Below, piece by piece: positions 48,788-56,405 of a DNA stretch of 64,000 bases. Each line of letters starts with the position of its first letter. Position 1 is the first letter of the stretch. The translations under genes were made by a program, and so were the position numbers. Source of the stretch: Ignavibacteria bacterium (GTDB taxonomy: Bacteria; Bacteroidota; Ignavibacteria; Tepidaquicellales; OLB5). Below the pieces are notes generated by a model. That model saw only the letters and a list, made by a program, of their open reading frames with translations, did not search any database and was not told where the DNA came from. The stretch lies in contig JADZAP010000004.1 of assembly GCA_020852705.1 (NCBI GenBank), positions 1 to 64,000 on the forward strand, read 5' to 3'.

Positions 48788-50623
48788 AAGAGCATTAAGA
48801 AAACCTCCCCTATCCATAAAAGGATAATATGCAGAATTATAAATTATCCTGTCTAGGATATTTTCAACTGTTAGACCAAATGTTGCCCTTCCGATTTTTC
48901 CAATGAGATAAAAATCAAATGTTGCATTAGCTGGAATTCTTAAAGAATTCTGAGCAGAGCCTTCAAAATATTCAGACCAGAAATGCGAAGTTACCCCAAT
49001 TTTATATTCTAATTTATTTTTAAATGCAGCATCATGCCAAGCAAAACTAATATTACCATAGTGCTTAGGGAAGAAATACCTATGAAAATATTGTAATGTT
49101 GGATAATTATCAGTTAAATTAAACGAATAAACACCATCAATATCAAATTTAAAAAGCCGCAGAAACAGGGAATTGTTAATTCCTTTAAACGAATTTTCAG
49201 TTTCAGCTTTATGATAATAAATTTGTGAGCTAATATAATTTACACCGGAGCGAAAACTTAATTTAAAAGATGAGTAGTTGTAAACATTATCATAAATTGC
49301 CTGTGCTGTAAAAACTTTAGATGAATCGAAGTAATAGTTATAACCGGCTTTAACCCCGCCATTAAACTTTGCAATATCTGAATTTTTAATTTTATATCCG
49401 TTAATATATCCGCTTAGAATTAATTTATTAATTTTCAGGTCAATGTTTTCTTTAACCATTAATTTTCCGGTGTTATAAGTATAATTTATAAAATGGTTTG
49501 GGTCAAATATATCATTATGGTAAATGTTATAAATATAAACACCTTCGGTGGTTGAAATGAGATCAATTTTTGAAGTAAGCCGGAATTTAAGAACTTCATT
49601 CAATAAGATGCCGTAATTTACACCCAGTCTGTTGGATTTATAATATATACCATTAGGATTAGATCTGTTTTCTTCATCTCTATTCTTAACAAATGAATTA
49701 TTTACAAATAATTGGAGTTTTGTTAACGAATTTTTCCCGGAAAAGAATACTGTACCAAAATCAACATCAAACCTTTCTTTAATCTGATAAAAATCTGAGT
49801 TAATTACCGGTGCTGCAGAGCTTAGGGCTTCCTCATTTTCACCCATATTAACAAGTGCTGAATTAAGTCCCCCGTTTATTCCTTTTTGTATTTTAGCATA
49901 ATTTAAATGAGCAAAAAAATTAAGTTTATTGGAAGGAGCAAAAGTTAAATTAAACCTTCCAAGCCATCTGTCAAAATCGCTGTTGCTATAATGCCCTTTA
50001 TAGGAATGTTTAGTGATTCCGAAATTAAAGTTGAGGTTTTTTAGAATGTTTTGATGGTAGTTTCCATCAAGATAAAGATTTTCGTATCTATCCTGCCAAA
50101 AACTTATTTCAGTATAAGGTTTGAACTGAAAAAGCTGGCGCTGTATAACATTTATTGTGTTAATGAAACCAAAAGTATTATTGCCATAACCATCGGTAAA
50201 TTCCAGTTCAGAAATTTCATTTCTTGAAAGCAGATTGAAATCAATAGAGCTATCAGCCGGGTCAGTAATTGGTATTCCGTTTCTTAATATTCCGGTAGAA
50301 TTACTGTTAATTCCATTAAAATAAAGAGGGTTATACTGCCCTATATCATGGAATTTGAAGTAATAGCCCGGAAGATTATCAAAGATATTTTCCAAAGATT
50401 TTGCAGGGTACCATAAAAATCTGCTGCGAGTTAAAGTATCAGGGGAGAATTTATTTATGTATTGGTTATTGTGATCGGCGGAAATGAATTTTTGAAAATA
50501 TACTGTGTCAACATTCAGAGTATTTTTATTACTGTGATTATGAGTTGTATCTTGAGAATAAACTGATATAAGACAAAAAAACATCAGACAGGGTTGCAAT
50601 ATATTTAATTTAAAAATATACAT
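48752..50623 (-). CDS. TonB-dependent receptor-like outer membrane protein
   Basis: 623 aa. Signal peptide about 1-23. Plug-like region about 75-170 (SLENIFDNLPGYYFKFHDIG, STGILRNGIPITDPADSS, ISELEFTDGYGNNTFGF), then a beta-barrel with many alternating aromatic strands to the C-terminal FNITWNFFN. Shorter than most TonB receptors (650-1000 aa) and lacking an evident TonB box, so energised transport is uncertain. Substrate unknown. The ATG and its upstream sequence are duplicated (50614-50649). Confidence 0.75.
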   Translation of the reverse strand: MYIFKLNILQPCLMFFCLISVYSQDTTHNHSNKNTLNVDTVYFQKFISADHNNQYINKFSPDTLTRSRFLWYPAKSLENIFDNLPGYYFKFHDIGQYNPLYFNGINSNSTGILRNGIPITDPADSSIDFNLLSRNEISELEFTDGYGNNTFGFINTINVIQRQLFQFKPYTEISFWQDRYENLYLDGNYHQNILKNLNFNFGITKHSYKGHYSNSDFDRWLGRFNLTFAPSNKLNFFAHLNYAKIQKGINGGLNSALVNMGENEEALSSAAPVINSDFYQIKERFDVDFGTVFFSGKNSLTKLQLFVNNSFVKNRDEENRSNPNGIYYKSNRLGVNYGILLNEVLKFRLTSKIDLISTTEGVYIYNIYHNDIFDPNHFINYTYNTGKLMVKENIDLKINKLILSGYINGYKIKNSDIAKFNGGVKAGYNYYFDSSKVFTAQAIYDNVYNYSSFKLSFRSGVNYISSQIYYHKAETENSFKGINNSLFLRLFKFDIDGVYSFNLTDNYPTLQYFHRYFFPKHYGNISFAWHDAAFKNKLEYKIGVTSHFWSEYFEGSAQNSLRIPANATFDFYLIGKIGRATFGLTVENILDRIIYNSAYYPFMDRGGFLNALSRFNITWNFFN

Positions 50624-50649
50624 TATTCAGGAAATATACATTATTCAGG
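50614..50649 (-). repeat. Exact 18-bp tandem duplication covering the start codon
   Basis: The 18-mer AAATATACATTATTCAGG occurs at 50614-50631 and again at 50632-50649. On the minus strand each copy carries CCTGAATAATGTATATTT. The upstream ATG (50639-50641) opens a four-codon frame (Met-Tyr-Ile-Ser) ending in TGA, six bases before the real ATG. Confidence 0.9.
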
Positions 50650-50692
50650 ATATCTATTTATTTGAACAGTTGAAAATACTCTATTTTAAGAT

Positions 50693-50714
50693 AAATAATG
50701 AATATTCATTATTT
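50693..50714. other. 22-bp perfect palindrome at the lolD stop
   Basis: AAATAATGAAT/ATTCATTATTT, fully symmetric, covering the lolD stop codon. It could act as a weak transcript end, but no T run follows. Confidence 0.4.
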
Positions 50715-51395
50715 CTCCAGGAATCCATCAGCCATTTTTAAGGTCCTATCAGTCTTTTCAGCAAATTTTTCATTATGAGTTACTATAACAAAGGTTTGAT
50801 TATATTTTTTTCTCAAATCAAATATTAAATTCATAACTTCATCACTGTTTTTGGAGTCAAGATTACCTGTAGGTTCATCAGCTAGAATAACTTTAGGCGA
50901 GTTTATAAGCGCACGAGCAATAGCAACCCGCTGAGCTTCACCTCCTGAGAGTTCAGAAGGTTTATGTTCTAGTCTTAAGCCAAGTCCAACTTCGTTTAAT
51001 ATCTCTTTTGCCTTTGGCTCTGCAGCTTTTAAAGATTTACCTGCAATCATAGCAGCCAAGCAAACATTTTCAACAGCAGAAAATTCAGGCAAAAGATGGT
51101 GGAACTGAAAAACAAATCCAATTCTGGTATTTCGGAATTTTGCCAATTCATTGCTGCTTAATTTGAATACATCTTCACCATCAAAAATAACACTACCATC
51201 TGTTGGTTTATCAAGTGTTCCAATAATATGCAGCAATGTACTTTTTCCGGCACCGGAAGGACCAACTATAGTTACAACTTCGCCTTCGTAAATTTCAGTA
51301 TCAATACCTTTTAATACTTGCAGAGTTTCTGTTTTAGAAACCTGATATTCCTTTGTTAATCCCTGAGTTTTAATGATAATTTTTCTGTTATCCAA
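50709..51395 (-). CDS. lolD: ABC transporter ATP-binding protein, LolD type
   Basis: 228 aa. Walker [10 protein letters not shown], the Q-loop [18 protein letters not shown], signature [15 protein letters not shown], Walker [13 protein letters not shown] and the H-loop [16 protein letters not shown] matches LolD proteins, which power release of lipoproteins from the inner membrane. It follows the LolC/E-like permease by 66 bp on the same strand. A MacB-like role cannot be excluded. Confidence 0.88.
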   Translation of the reverse strand: MDNRKIIIKTQGLTKEYQVSKTETLQVLKGIDTEIYEGEVVTIVGPSGAGKSTLLHIIGTLDKPTDGSVIFDGEDVFKLSSNELAKFRNTRIGFVFQFHHLLPEFSAVENVCLAAMIAGKSLKAAEPKAKEILNEVGLGLRLEHKPSELSGGEAQRVAIARALINSPKVILADEPTGNLDSKNSDEVMNLIFDLRKKYNQTFVIVTHNEKFAEKTDRTLKMADGFLEK

Positions 51396-51461
51396 AAAAT
51401 TAATTGATATGATTATTATAGATTATTGAAATAAATGATCAAAATATTAGTAAAAATGAAA

Positions 51462-52688
51462 TTATTCCCACCTTATAGCTTTAATTGGTTCCTGCTTAGC
51501 AGCCCGCAAGGCGGGATAAAGTGATGCAAGAAATGATAAAAATAGTGCACTTAAGCTGACAAAAATAAAATCGGTATATCTAATATCAATTGGTAAAGCA
51601 TCAATTGAATAAACCATAGTATCAAGCGGAAATAGTTTAAACCTTATCTGCATAATGCAAACAATCAGTCCAAGAATGCAGCCAAAGACAGTTCCATAAA
51701 TCCCGATTAAGATACCTTCAAACATAAAGATCTTTATAATACTGCTGCTGCGTGTACCCATAGCTTTAAGTATTCCGATATCACGCCGTTTTTCGATAAC
51801 GGTCATAGTTAAAGAACCAATAATACTAAATGAAGCAACTGCAATTATAAGGGAAAGAACAATAAAAGCAGTCCACCGTTCAACTTTCATAACAGAATAA
51901 AGATCTTCATGCAGGTCATACCAAGTATTTACCTTAAAAGAATTTCCGAGTAAAATTTCAAGTGCTGATTTTTCACTTTCGGAATTATCTATATTATCCA
52001 GTCTTATTTCAATTCCGTTTACCCCGCTTTTCAGATCATAAAGGGACTGCGACTTTGGGAGTGAGATAAAAGAATATAATTTATCATAGTCTCTGTTATT
52101 AGCATCAAAAATACCGCGAACAATAAATTTTTGAGTTCTTGGTGTAACAATTTGCGTTAGTGCTTTTTCCATGCCAATGGTACTCATAACAGAAATTGTA
52201 TCAAGAACTCTAGCTTCAAGTTTGGCAGCTAAACTATTTCCTAAAATTATGCCGCCAGTTTCATTATTATCATTGAATTCAAATTCACCCAGACTAGTTT
52301 TATCTTTAACATCAGAAAGCTCTCCAATAGATTTATCATCAACACCTTTAATAAAGGCAACCACATTGTTTTTTTTGCTTGAAATAACTCCTTTATTAAT
52401 AGTATAGGGAGCAATTGCCTTAATATTTCCTGCCAATTTAATTTTTTCTATCAGTTTACTGTAATCATTAATAACATTGCCTGAGTCTGCTTGAACTCTG
52501 ATATGCGGGTCGAAACCTGTTAAAATATCAAGTTGGTATTTATTAAATCCATTGAATACAGAAAGTACGGCAATTAGAGCTGCAACACCAACAGTAACAC
52601 CGGCAATAGAGATAAGTGTAATGATAGTGATAAACTGAACTTTTTTCTTTGAAAGCAGGTATCTGCGTGCTATAAATCTTTCGAACAT
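51462..52688 (-). CDS. FtsX-like ABC permease, LolC/LolE type
   Basis: 408 aa with four membrane helices: one at about 20-45 (FITIITLISIAGVTVGVAAL), a periplasmic MacB-like domain about 50-260, then three at about 275-400. FIARRYLLSKKKVQFI and IGILKAMGTRSSSIIKIFM (coupling loop) are characteristic of LolC/LolE. Only one such permease is encoded here, so the complex may be a homodimer (LolF-like). A -7-like TATATTTG lies at 52715-52722. Confidence 0.88.
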   Translation of the reverse strand: MFERFIARRYLLSKKKVQFITIITLISIAGVTVGVAALIAVLSVFNGFNKYQLDILTGFDPHIRVQADSGNVINDYSKLIEKIKLAGNIKAIAPYTINKGVISSKKNNVVAFIKGVDDKSIGELSDVKDKTSLGEFEFNDNNETGGIILGNSLAAKLEARVLDTISVMSTIGMEKALTQIVTPRTQKFIVRGIFDANNRDYDKLYSFISLPKSQSLYDLKSGVNGIEIRLDNIDNSESEKSALEILLGNSFKVNTWYDLHEDLYSVMKVERWTAFIVLSLIIAVASFSIIGSLTMTVIEKRRDIGILKAMGTRSSSIIKIFMFEGILIGIYGTVFGCILGLIVCIMQIRFKLFPLDTMVYSIDALPIDIRYTDFIFVSLSALFLSFLASLYPALRAAKQEPIKAIRWE

Positions 52689-52848
52689 TAAGTATGAAAA
52701 ATTAATCTATTGATCAAATATAAGTATTGGTTATTTATAGAGCCATGCATCATTATTTATAATAAAAAATTATAATAAAAAATCAGGGTAATATAGCAAT
52801 CTAAAATAATGAATTCCGTATAAAGAAAAATACCATTAAACTTTAGAA

Positions 52849-53706
52849 TTACAATTGAAAATTCAATCCTCCCGAACTTCCCCATGTTCCGGCTTCATCA
52901 AGACCGTAGAAAGCACCTGCAGAAAAGTTAATCCGCTTAGTTATACCTATACCAAAGCCGGCATAAACAGTTGAAGTATTATAATTAAGCCGCATATTTC
53001 GGGAAAATGCGAATCCGCTATAGATTGAAATATTTTTTGATATATCAACAGAAGGACCTGCTGAAATTACAAGTTCAGGTTCAATGTTGTAATCATAGGC
53101 ACGTTTAGTGCTGTCAATCAAAAGCTGAATTACAGGAATATATTTTCTGGTTTCAGGAAAATCTCTACGCTGCAGGAAATTGATTTCAATACTCAGGTCA
53201 TAACCAAAACTTCCTGATACAAATCCCTGTGCAATGCCCATATATAAATCCGTTTTACCTGTACCAAGCTCTTTGGTATTGCTTGCAGTGGGTATTTTAA
53301 AAATACCCTGAATAGCATGTATAAAATGTTCTGATTCGAGGAAAGCATATTTAATACCAATGTAAGAATCACCCACACCGGAAATTTTATCACCATAAAA
53401 GTTATATGATTGGGTAAAAGGAGAAATACCAGCAGAAAGCTCAACTTTATTGCTTAATCCATAGCTAAATGAAATTGGAATATCTATAACATCATCGCTG
53501 TAAGATATTCCTAAAGATAAAATTGCAGAACCTTTATCAGAAACGTATGCATCAACTCCGTAACCGGGACGGTTAGCACTTAAGAGATATGAATAAGCAG
53601 TTTTTCCAAAAATGTTAAGCAGTTTCCTGTTTATTCTTCTTTGGCAAAGGGTTTCACTAAAGGACAAGGTTAAGAGTAAAACACAAATTACAAAAAGATT
53701 TTTCAT
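52849..53706 (-). CDS. Outer-membrane beta-barrel-like protein of unknown function
   Basis: 285 aa. Signal peptide about 1-21 (VICVLLLTLSFSETLCQ). The rest alternates hydrophobic and polar residues in short strands with Gly/Tyr turns (YGLSNKVELSAGISPFTQSY, GDSYIGIKYAFLESEHFIHA), ending SGGLNFQL, as in outer-membrane barrels. No specific family recognised. It is separated from the upstream lipoprotein gene by a terminator. Confidence 0.75.
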   Translation of the reverse strand: MKNLFVICVLLLTLSFSETLCQRRINRKLLNIFGKTAYSYLLSANRPGYGVDAYVSDKGSAILSLGISYSDDVIDIPISFSYGLSNKVELSAGISPFTQSYNFYGDKISGVGDSYIGIKYAFLESEHFIHAIQGIFKIPTASNTKELGTGKTDLYMGIAQGFVSGSFGYDLSIEINFLQRRDFPETRKYIPVIQLLIDSTKRAYDYNIEPELVISAGPSVDISKNISIYSGFAFSRNMRLNYNTSTVYAGFGIGITKRINFSAGAFYGLDEAGTWGSSGGLNFQL

Positions 53707-53724
53707 CGGAGAAAATAATAAAAA

Positions 53725-53747
53725 ACGGGCATAAAAATTATGCCCGT
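53725..53747 (-). terminator. Rho-independent terminator after the lipoprotein gene
   Basis: Minus strand ACGGGCATAA, TTT, TTATGCCCGT, then TTTTTATTATTTT. Strong hairpin, 20 bp after the stop. Confidence 0.9.
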
Positions 53748-53767
53748 AATATAAATTAATTATAAAA

Positions 53768-54163
53768 TTACTTATTTACAATTTCAACTTCACCGGAGGC
53801 AATAACTGTTCCATCTTTTTTAAGGCAGCTAACCTTGTAATTACCGGGGTCTTTAAACTCCACGTCATCAAAGTGGATATAGTCCCAGCTGGATTGAACA
53901 GTGAAAGGAAAAGTATTAACAGCTTTTCCGGATTCTTTATCAGTAACATTAATGTCAACAGATGAAACACCAATCGGTTTTGATAGCTTAAGCATAACAG
54001 TAAGTGTACCGGTAGTAAATTTTGAGCTTTCACCAATTTCTTTAGTAGTATATTTTTCACAGAAATAAAGCCTATCGCCGCCTGAAAGATTTTTAAGTTT
54101 ACTGCATGATACAACAACTAAAAAAATTACTGCTAATGAAAAGAAAAATTTAACTTTATTCAT
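53768..54163 (-). CDS. Predicted lipoprotein of unknown function
   Basis: 131 aa. Lipobox VVVSC with the lipidated Cys at residue 20 (FFSLAVIFLVVVSCSKLKNL). The mature part is a single beta-rich domain (TGTLTVMLKLSKPIGVSSVD, DPGNYKVSCLKKDGTVIASG). Preceded by an AGGAGA ribosome site. Family not recognised; it could be carried outward by the LolD/LolC system encoded nearby. Confidence 0.8.
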   Translation of the reverse strand: MNKVKFFFSLAVIFLVVVSCSKLKNLSGGDRLYFCEKYTTKEIGESSKFTTGTLTVMLKLSKPIGVSSVDINVTDKESGKAVNTFPFTVQSSWDYIHFDDVEFKDPGNYKVSCLKKDGTVIASGEVEIVNK

Positions 54164-54310
54164 AATATCTCCTGTAATGTTATATTATTTATTGTGATGA
54201 TTAAAAAATATTTATAAAATTATCATTTAAATTTCAGTAAAAATAATGAATTAATACGAAAAATAAAATAAGGTTAATAAATTAAATTATAAAATATTCT
54301 AAAATATGTC

Positions 54311-54907
54311 TTATTTATCTCTGTTATCAAAAAAATTTTTGCCGTTTATATCGCCCCATAAACCCTTTTTATTTTCGCGAGCCTCATTTTCAGCTTCAAT
54401 AAATTCATTTTTCTTTGAAGTATTAAATTTTCTATATGCATTGGCATAACCTTCTTCAACAATTTTTAAATTGACAAATGTTCCGTCTTCAAGGTAAACA
54501 TATCTCAGCAATCTGCCGTATTTATCTTTATCATCACTTTTGCTATCGGGTAACAAAATTACTTTTTTGCCGCCTATTAGTCTTGCGGTAAAATCAGATG
54601 AAAGTTCGCCCAGTTTACGAAGGAGTTCTTTATCTTTGCCGGAGCGTTCTTTATCACGCTCAAATTTATCAGAATCCCATTTTTCAGGGGTATCAATTCC
54701 AAGCATACGAATCTTTTCAGGTTTTCCATTAATTTCAGCTTCAAAGGTATCACCATCAAATACTTTTGTAACTAAAAAAGATTTTTTATTGTGTGAATCA
54801 CGATTTTCAAGTTTAGGATAAATATACTTCCAGCCAAAGTATAGTAAAATAATTATTACACCGATTGTAAATACAGACTTGAATGTAAGTTTAATTAATG
54901 ACTTCAA
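54311..54907 (-). CDS. Membrane-anchored thermonuclease-like protein (SNase fold)
   Basis: 198 aa. N-terminal helix (VFTIGVIIILLYFGWKYIYP) is a membrane anchor or signal. The SNase domain fills about 42-188: VTKVFDGDTFEAEING, IRMLGIDTPE, DKYGRLLRYVYLEDG, and AENEARENKKGLWG, with the catalytic Arg/Glu/Arg and calcium-binding Asp positions kept. It should cut DNA and RNA outside the cytoplasm. The start overlaps the nucleoside phosphorylase gene by 17 bp, which suggests a nucleic-acid scavenging pair. Confidence 0.9.
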   Translation of the reverse strand: MKSLIKLTFKSVFTIGVIIILLYFGWKYIYPKLENRDSHNKKSFLVTKVFDGDTFEAEINGKPEKIRMLGIDTPEKWDSDKFERDKERSGKDKELLRKLGELSSDFTARLIGGKKVILLPDSKSDDKDKYGRLLRYVYLEDGTFVNLKIVEEGYANAYRKFNTSKKNEFIEAENEARENKKGLWGDINGKNFFDNRDK

Positions 54908-56210
54908 TTATACGGCTTTTTAATTTTGGCTTAATATTTGTTATACTTATTCCCTTTTGCAAAATATTAACAGCAGTATTTACTTTTTCTTCAGTTTCAC
55001 CTAATACAGTACATAAAATTTCCTCTTTATTAACTTCATCACCAGATTTTTTATTCAGAATAATTGCTGCGGAATAGTCAATATTATCATCAATAGTTTT
55101 TCTGCCGCAACCAAGCTCAACAGTTGCTAAACCGAATGTGAGGGCATCCAGATTTTCTACAAAACCTGAACGTTCTGCTGAAATATTTTGCATGATTGAT
55201 GCTTTTGGATATTTTTCAGGGTGATGAATTAGCTCAATATTGCCGCCCTGAATTTTAACTAACTCAATAAATTTATTAAAACATTCACCGCTTAAAAGTT
55301 TTTCTTCAGCTAATTTTATTCCATCATCAATATCATTGCACTTTTTGCCAAGCTTAAGCATAGCCCCGGCAAGAAATAAAGTTACTTCATAAAGATCACT
55401 GCTTAAAGGAGAATTTTTTTTCTGTGGATTCATAATTTCTATACATTCCAAAATTTCATACCAATTGCCAATGGCATATCCAAGCGGTGATCTCATATCG
55501 GTCAATACAGCAATTGCATTTAGTCCAAAATCTTTGGAAGTTTTAAGAAGTTTGGAAGCAAGCTCCTTAGATAATTTGTAATTTGGCAATGTTGAGCCAT
55601 TTCCAACTTTAACATCATACACAATACCTTCGGAGCCCTCGGCAATTTTTTTGCTTGTTATACTTGCTGTAATTAATCCAATATTTTCAACTGTACCGGT
55701 AACATCACGCAGGGCATAAATTTTTTTATCAGCAGGTGTAAGTGAACTAGTTTGCCCAATCATTGAAACATTCAATTTTTCCAGAATTTCAACAAATTCT
55801 GGAATAGTTAAATGCACATTAAAGCCGGGAATTGATTCAAGTTTATCAAGAGTACCTCCGGTATGACCGAGTCCCCTGCCGGATATCATAGGTACAACAA
55901 TATCAAAACAGGCAATTAAAGGAGCCAGAATAATTGAAGTTTTATCCCCTACCCCGCCAGTTGAATGTTTATCAATTTTTGGTTTGTTAATATTAGAGAG
56001 ATCAACTTTTTCACCTGAATTTATGAAAGCATTAACAAAAAAAAGTGTTTCATTATCAGATAAACCGCGGAAATAAATAGCCATTAAGAGTGCGGATTTT
56101 TGGTAGTCGGGAATTTTTCCTTTTACATAATGTGAAACAAAATAATTGATTTCGTTTTCAGATAATTCTGCACCGTTTCGTTTGTTTTTAATAATTTCAA
56201 CAGCATTCAT
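54891..56210 (-). CDS. Pyrimidine-nucleoside / thymidine phosphorylase
   Basis: 439 aa, usual length. KHSTGGVGDKTS (81-92) is the phosphate-binding motif, GRGLGHTGGTLDKLESIPGF the family signature, and KIYALRDVTGTVEN and GSEGIVYDVKVGNG follow. It splits thymidine or uridine with phosphate. DeoA and Pdp cannot be told apart here. Upstream of and overlapping the thermonuclease gene; together they could degrade DNA and recycle nucleosides. Confidence 0.94.
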   Translation of the reverse strand: MNAVEIIKNKRNGAELSENEINYFVSHYVKGKIPDYQKSALLMAIYFRGLSDNETLFFVNAFINSGEKVDLSNINKPKIDKHSTGGVGDKTSIILAPLIACFDIVVPMISGRGLGHTGGTLDKLESIPGFNVHLTIPEFVEILEKLNVSMIGQTSSLTPADKKIYALRDVTGTVENIGLITASITSKKIAEGSEGIVYDVKVGNGSTLPNYKLSKELASKLLKTSKDFGLNAIAVLTDMRSPLGYAIGNWYEILECIEIMNPQKKNSPLSSDLYEVTLFLAGAMLKLGKKCNDIDDGIKLAEEKLLSGECFNKFIELVKIQGGNIELIHHPEKYPKASIMQNISAERSGFVENLDALTFGLATVELGCGRKTIDDNIDYSAAIILNKKSGDEVNKEEILCTVLGETEEKVNTAVNILQKGISITNIKPKLKSRIIEVIN

Positions 56211-56344
56211 ATTACAAATATATAATTATAATTTATTAAAAATCCGCAAAAAATAATACATTTTTAAATAATTGATAGTTGATTTAATAAAAGGTTTATA
56301 CTATTTTAGTATAGTTGTTATATAAGCTTTCGTTTTAAAACGTA

Positions 56345-56367
56345 TTCAGTAAGGGAGGATTACTGAA
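56345..56367 (+). promoter_or_regulatory. Leader hairpin presenting GGGAGGA
   Basis: TTCAGTAA (56345-56352), loop GGGAGGA, TTACTGAA (56360-56367): a perfect 8-bp stem whose loop looks like a ribosome-binding site, 39 bases upstream of the metallopeptidase ATG. Two more palindromes lie before it (TATACTA-TTT-TAGTATA at 56297-56313; CGTTTTAAAACG at 56331-56342). Confidence 0.4.
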
Positions 56368-56405
56368 ATATTAAATAGATTTAAAATTAATAATTTATAT
56401 AAAAC

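Noticed and set aside
50693..50714. 22-bp palindrome as a definite terminator or operator
   Set aside because: No T run follows and AT-rich palindromes of this length can arise by chance; kept only as a low-confidence site.
54311..54907. Thermonuclease as a toxin or mobile-element gene
   Set aside because: It is membrane-anchored and overlaps a nucleoside phosphorylase gene; no immunity gene or element ends are visible.
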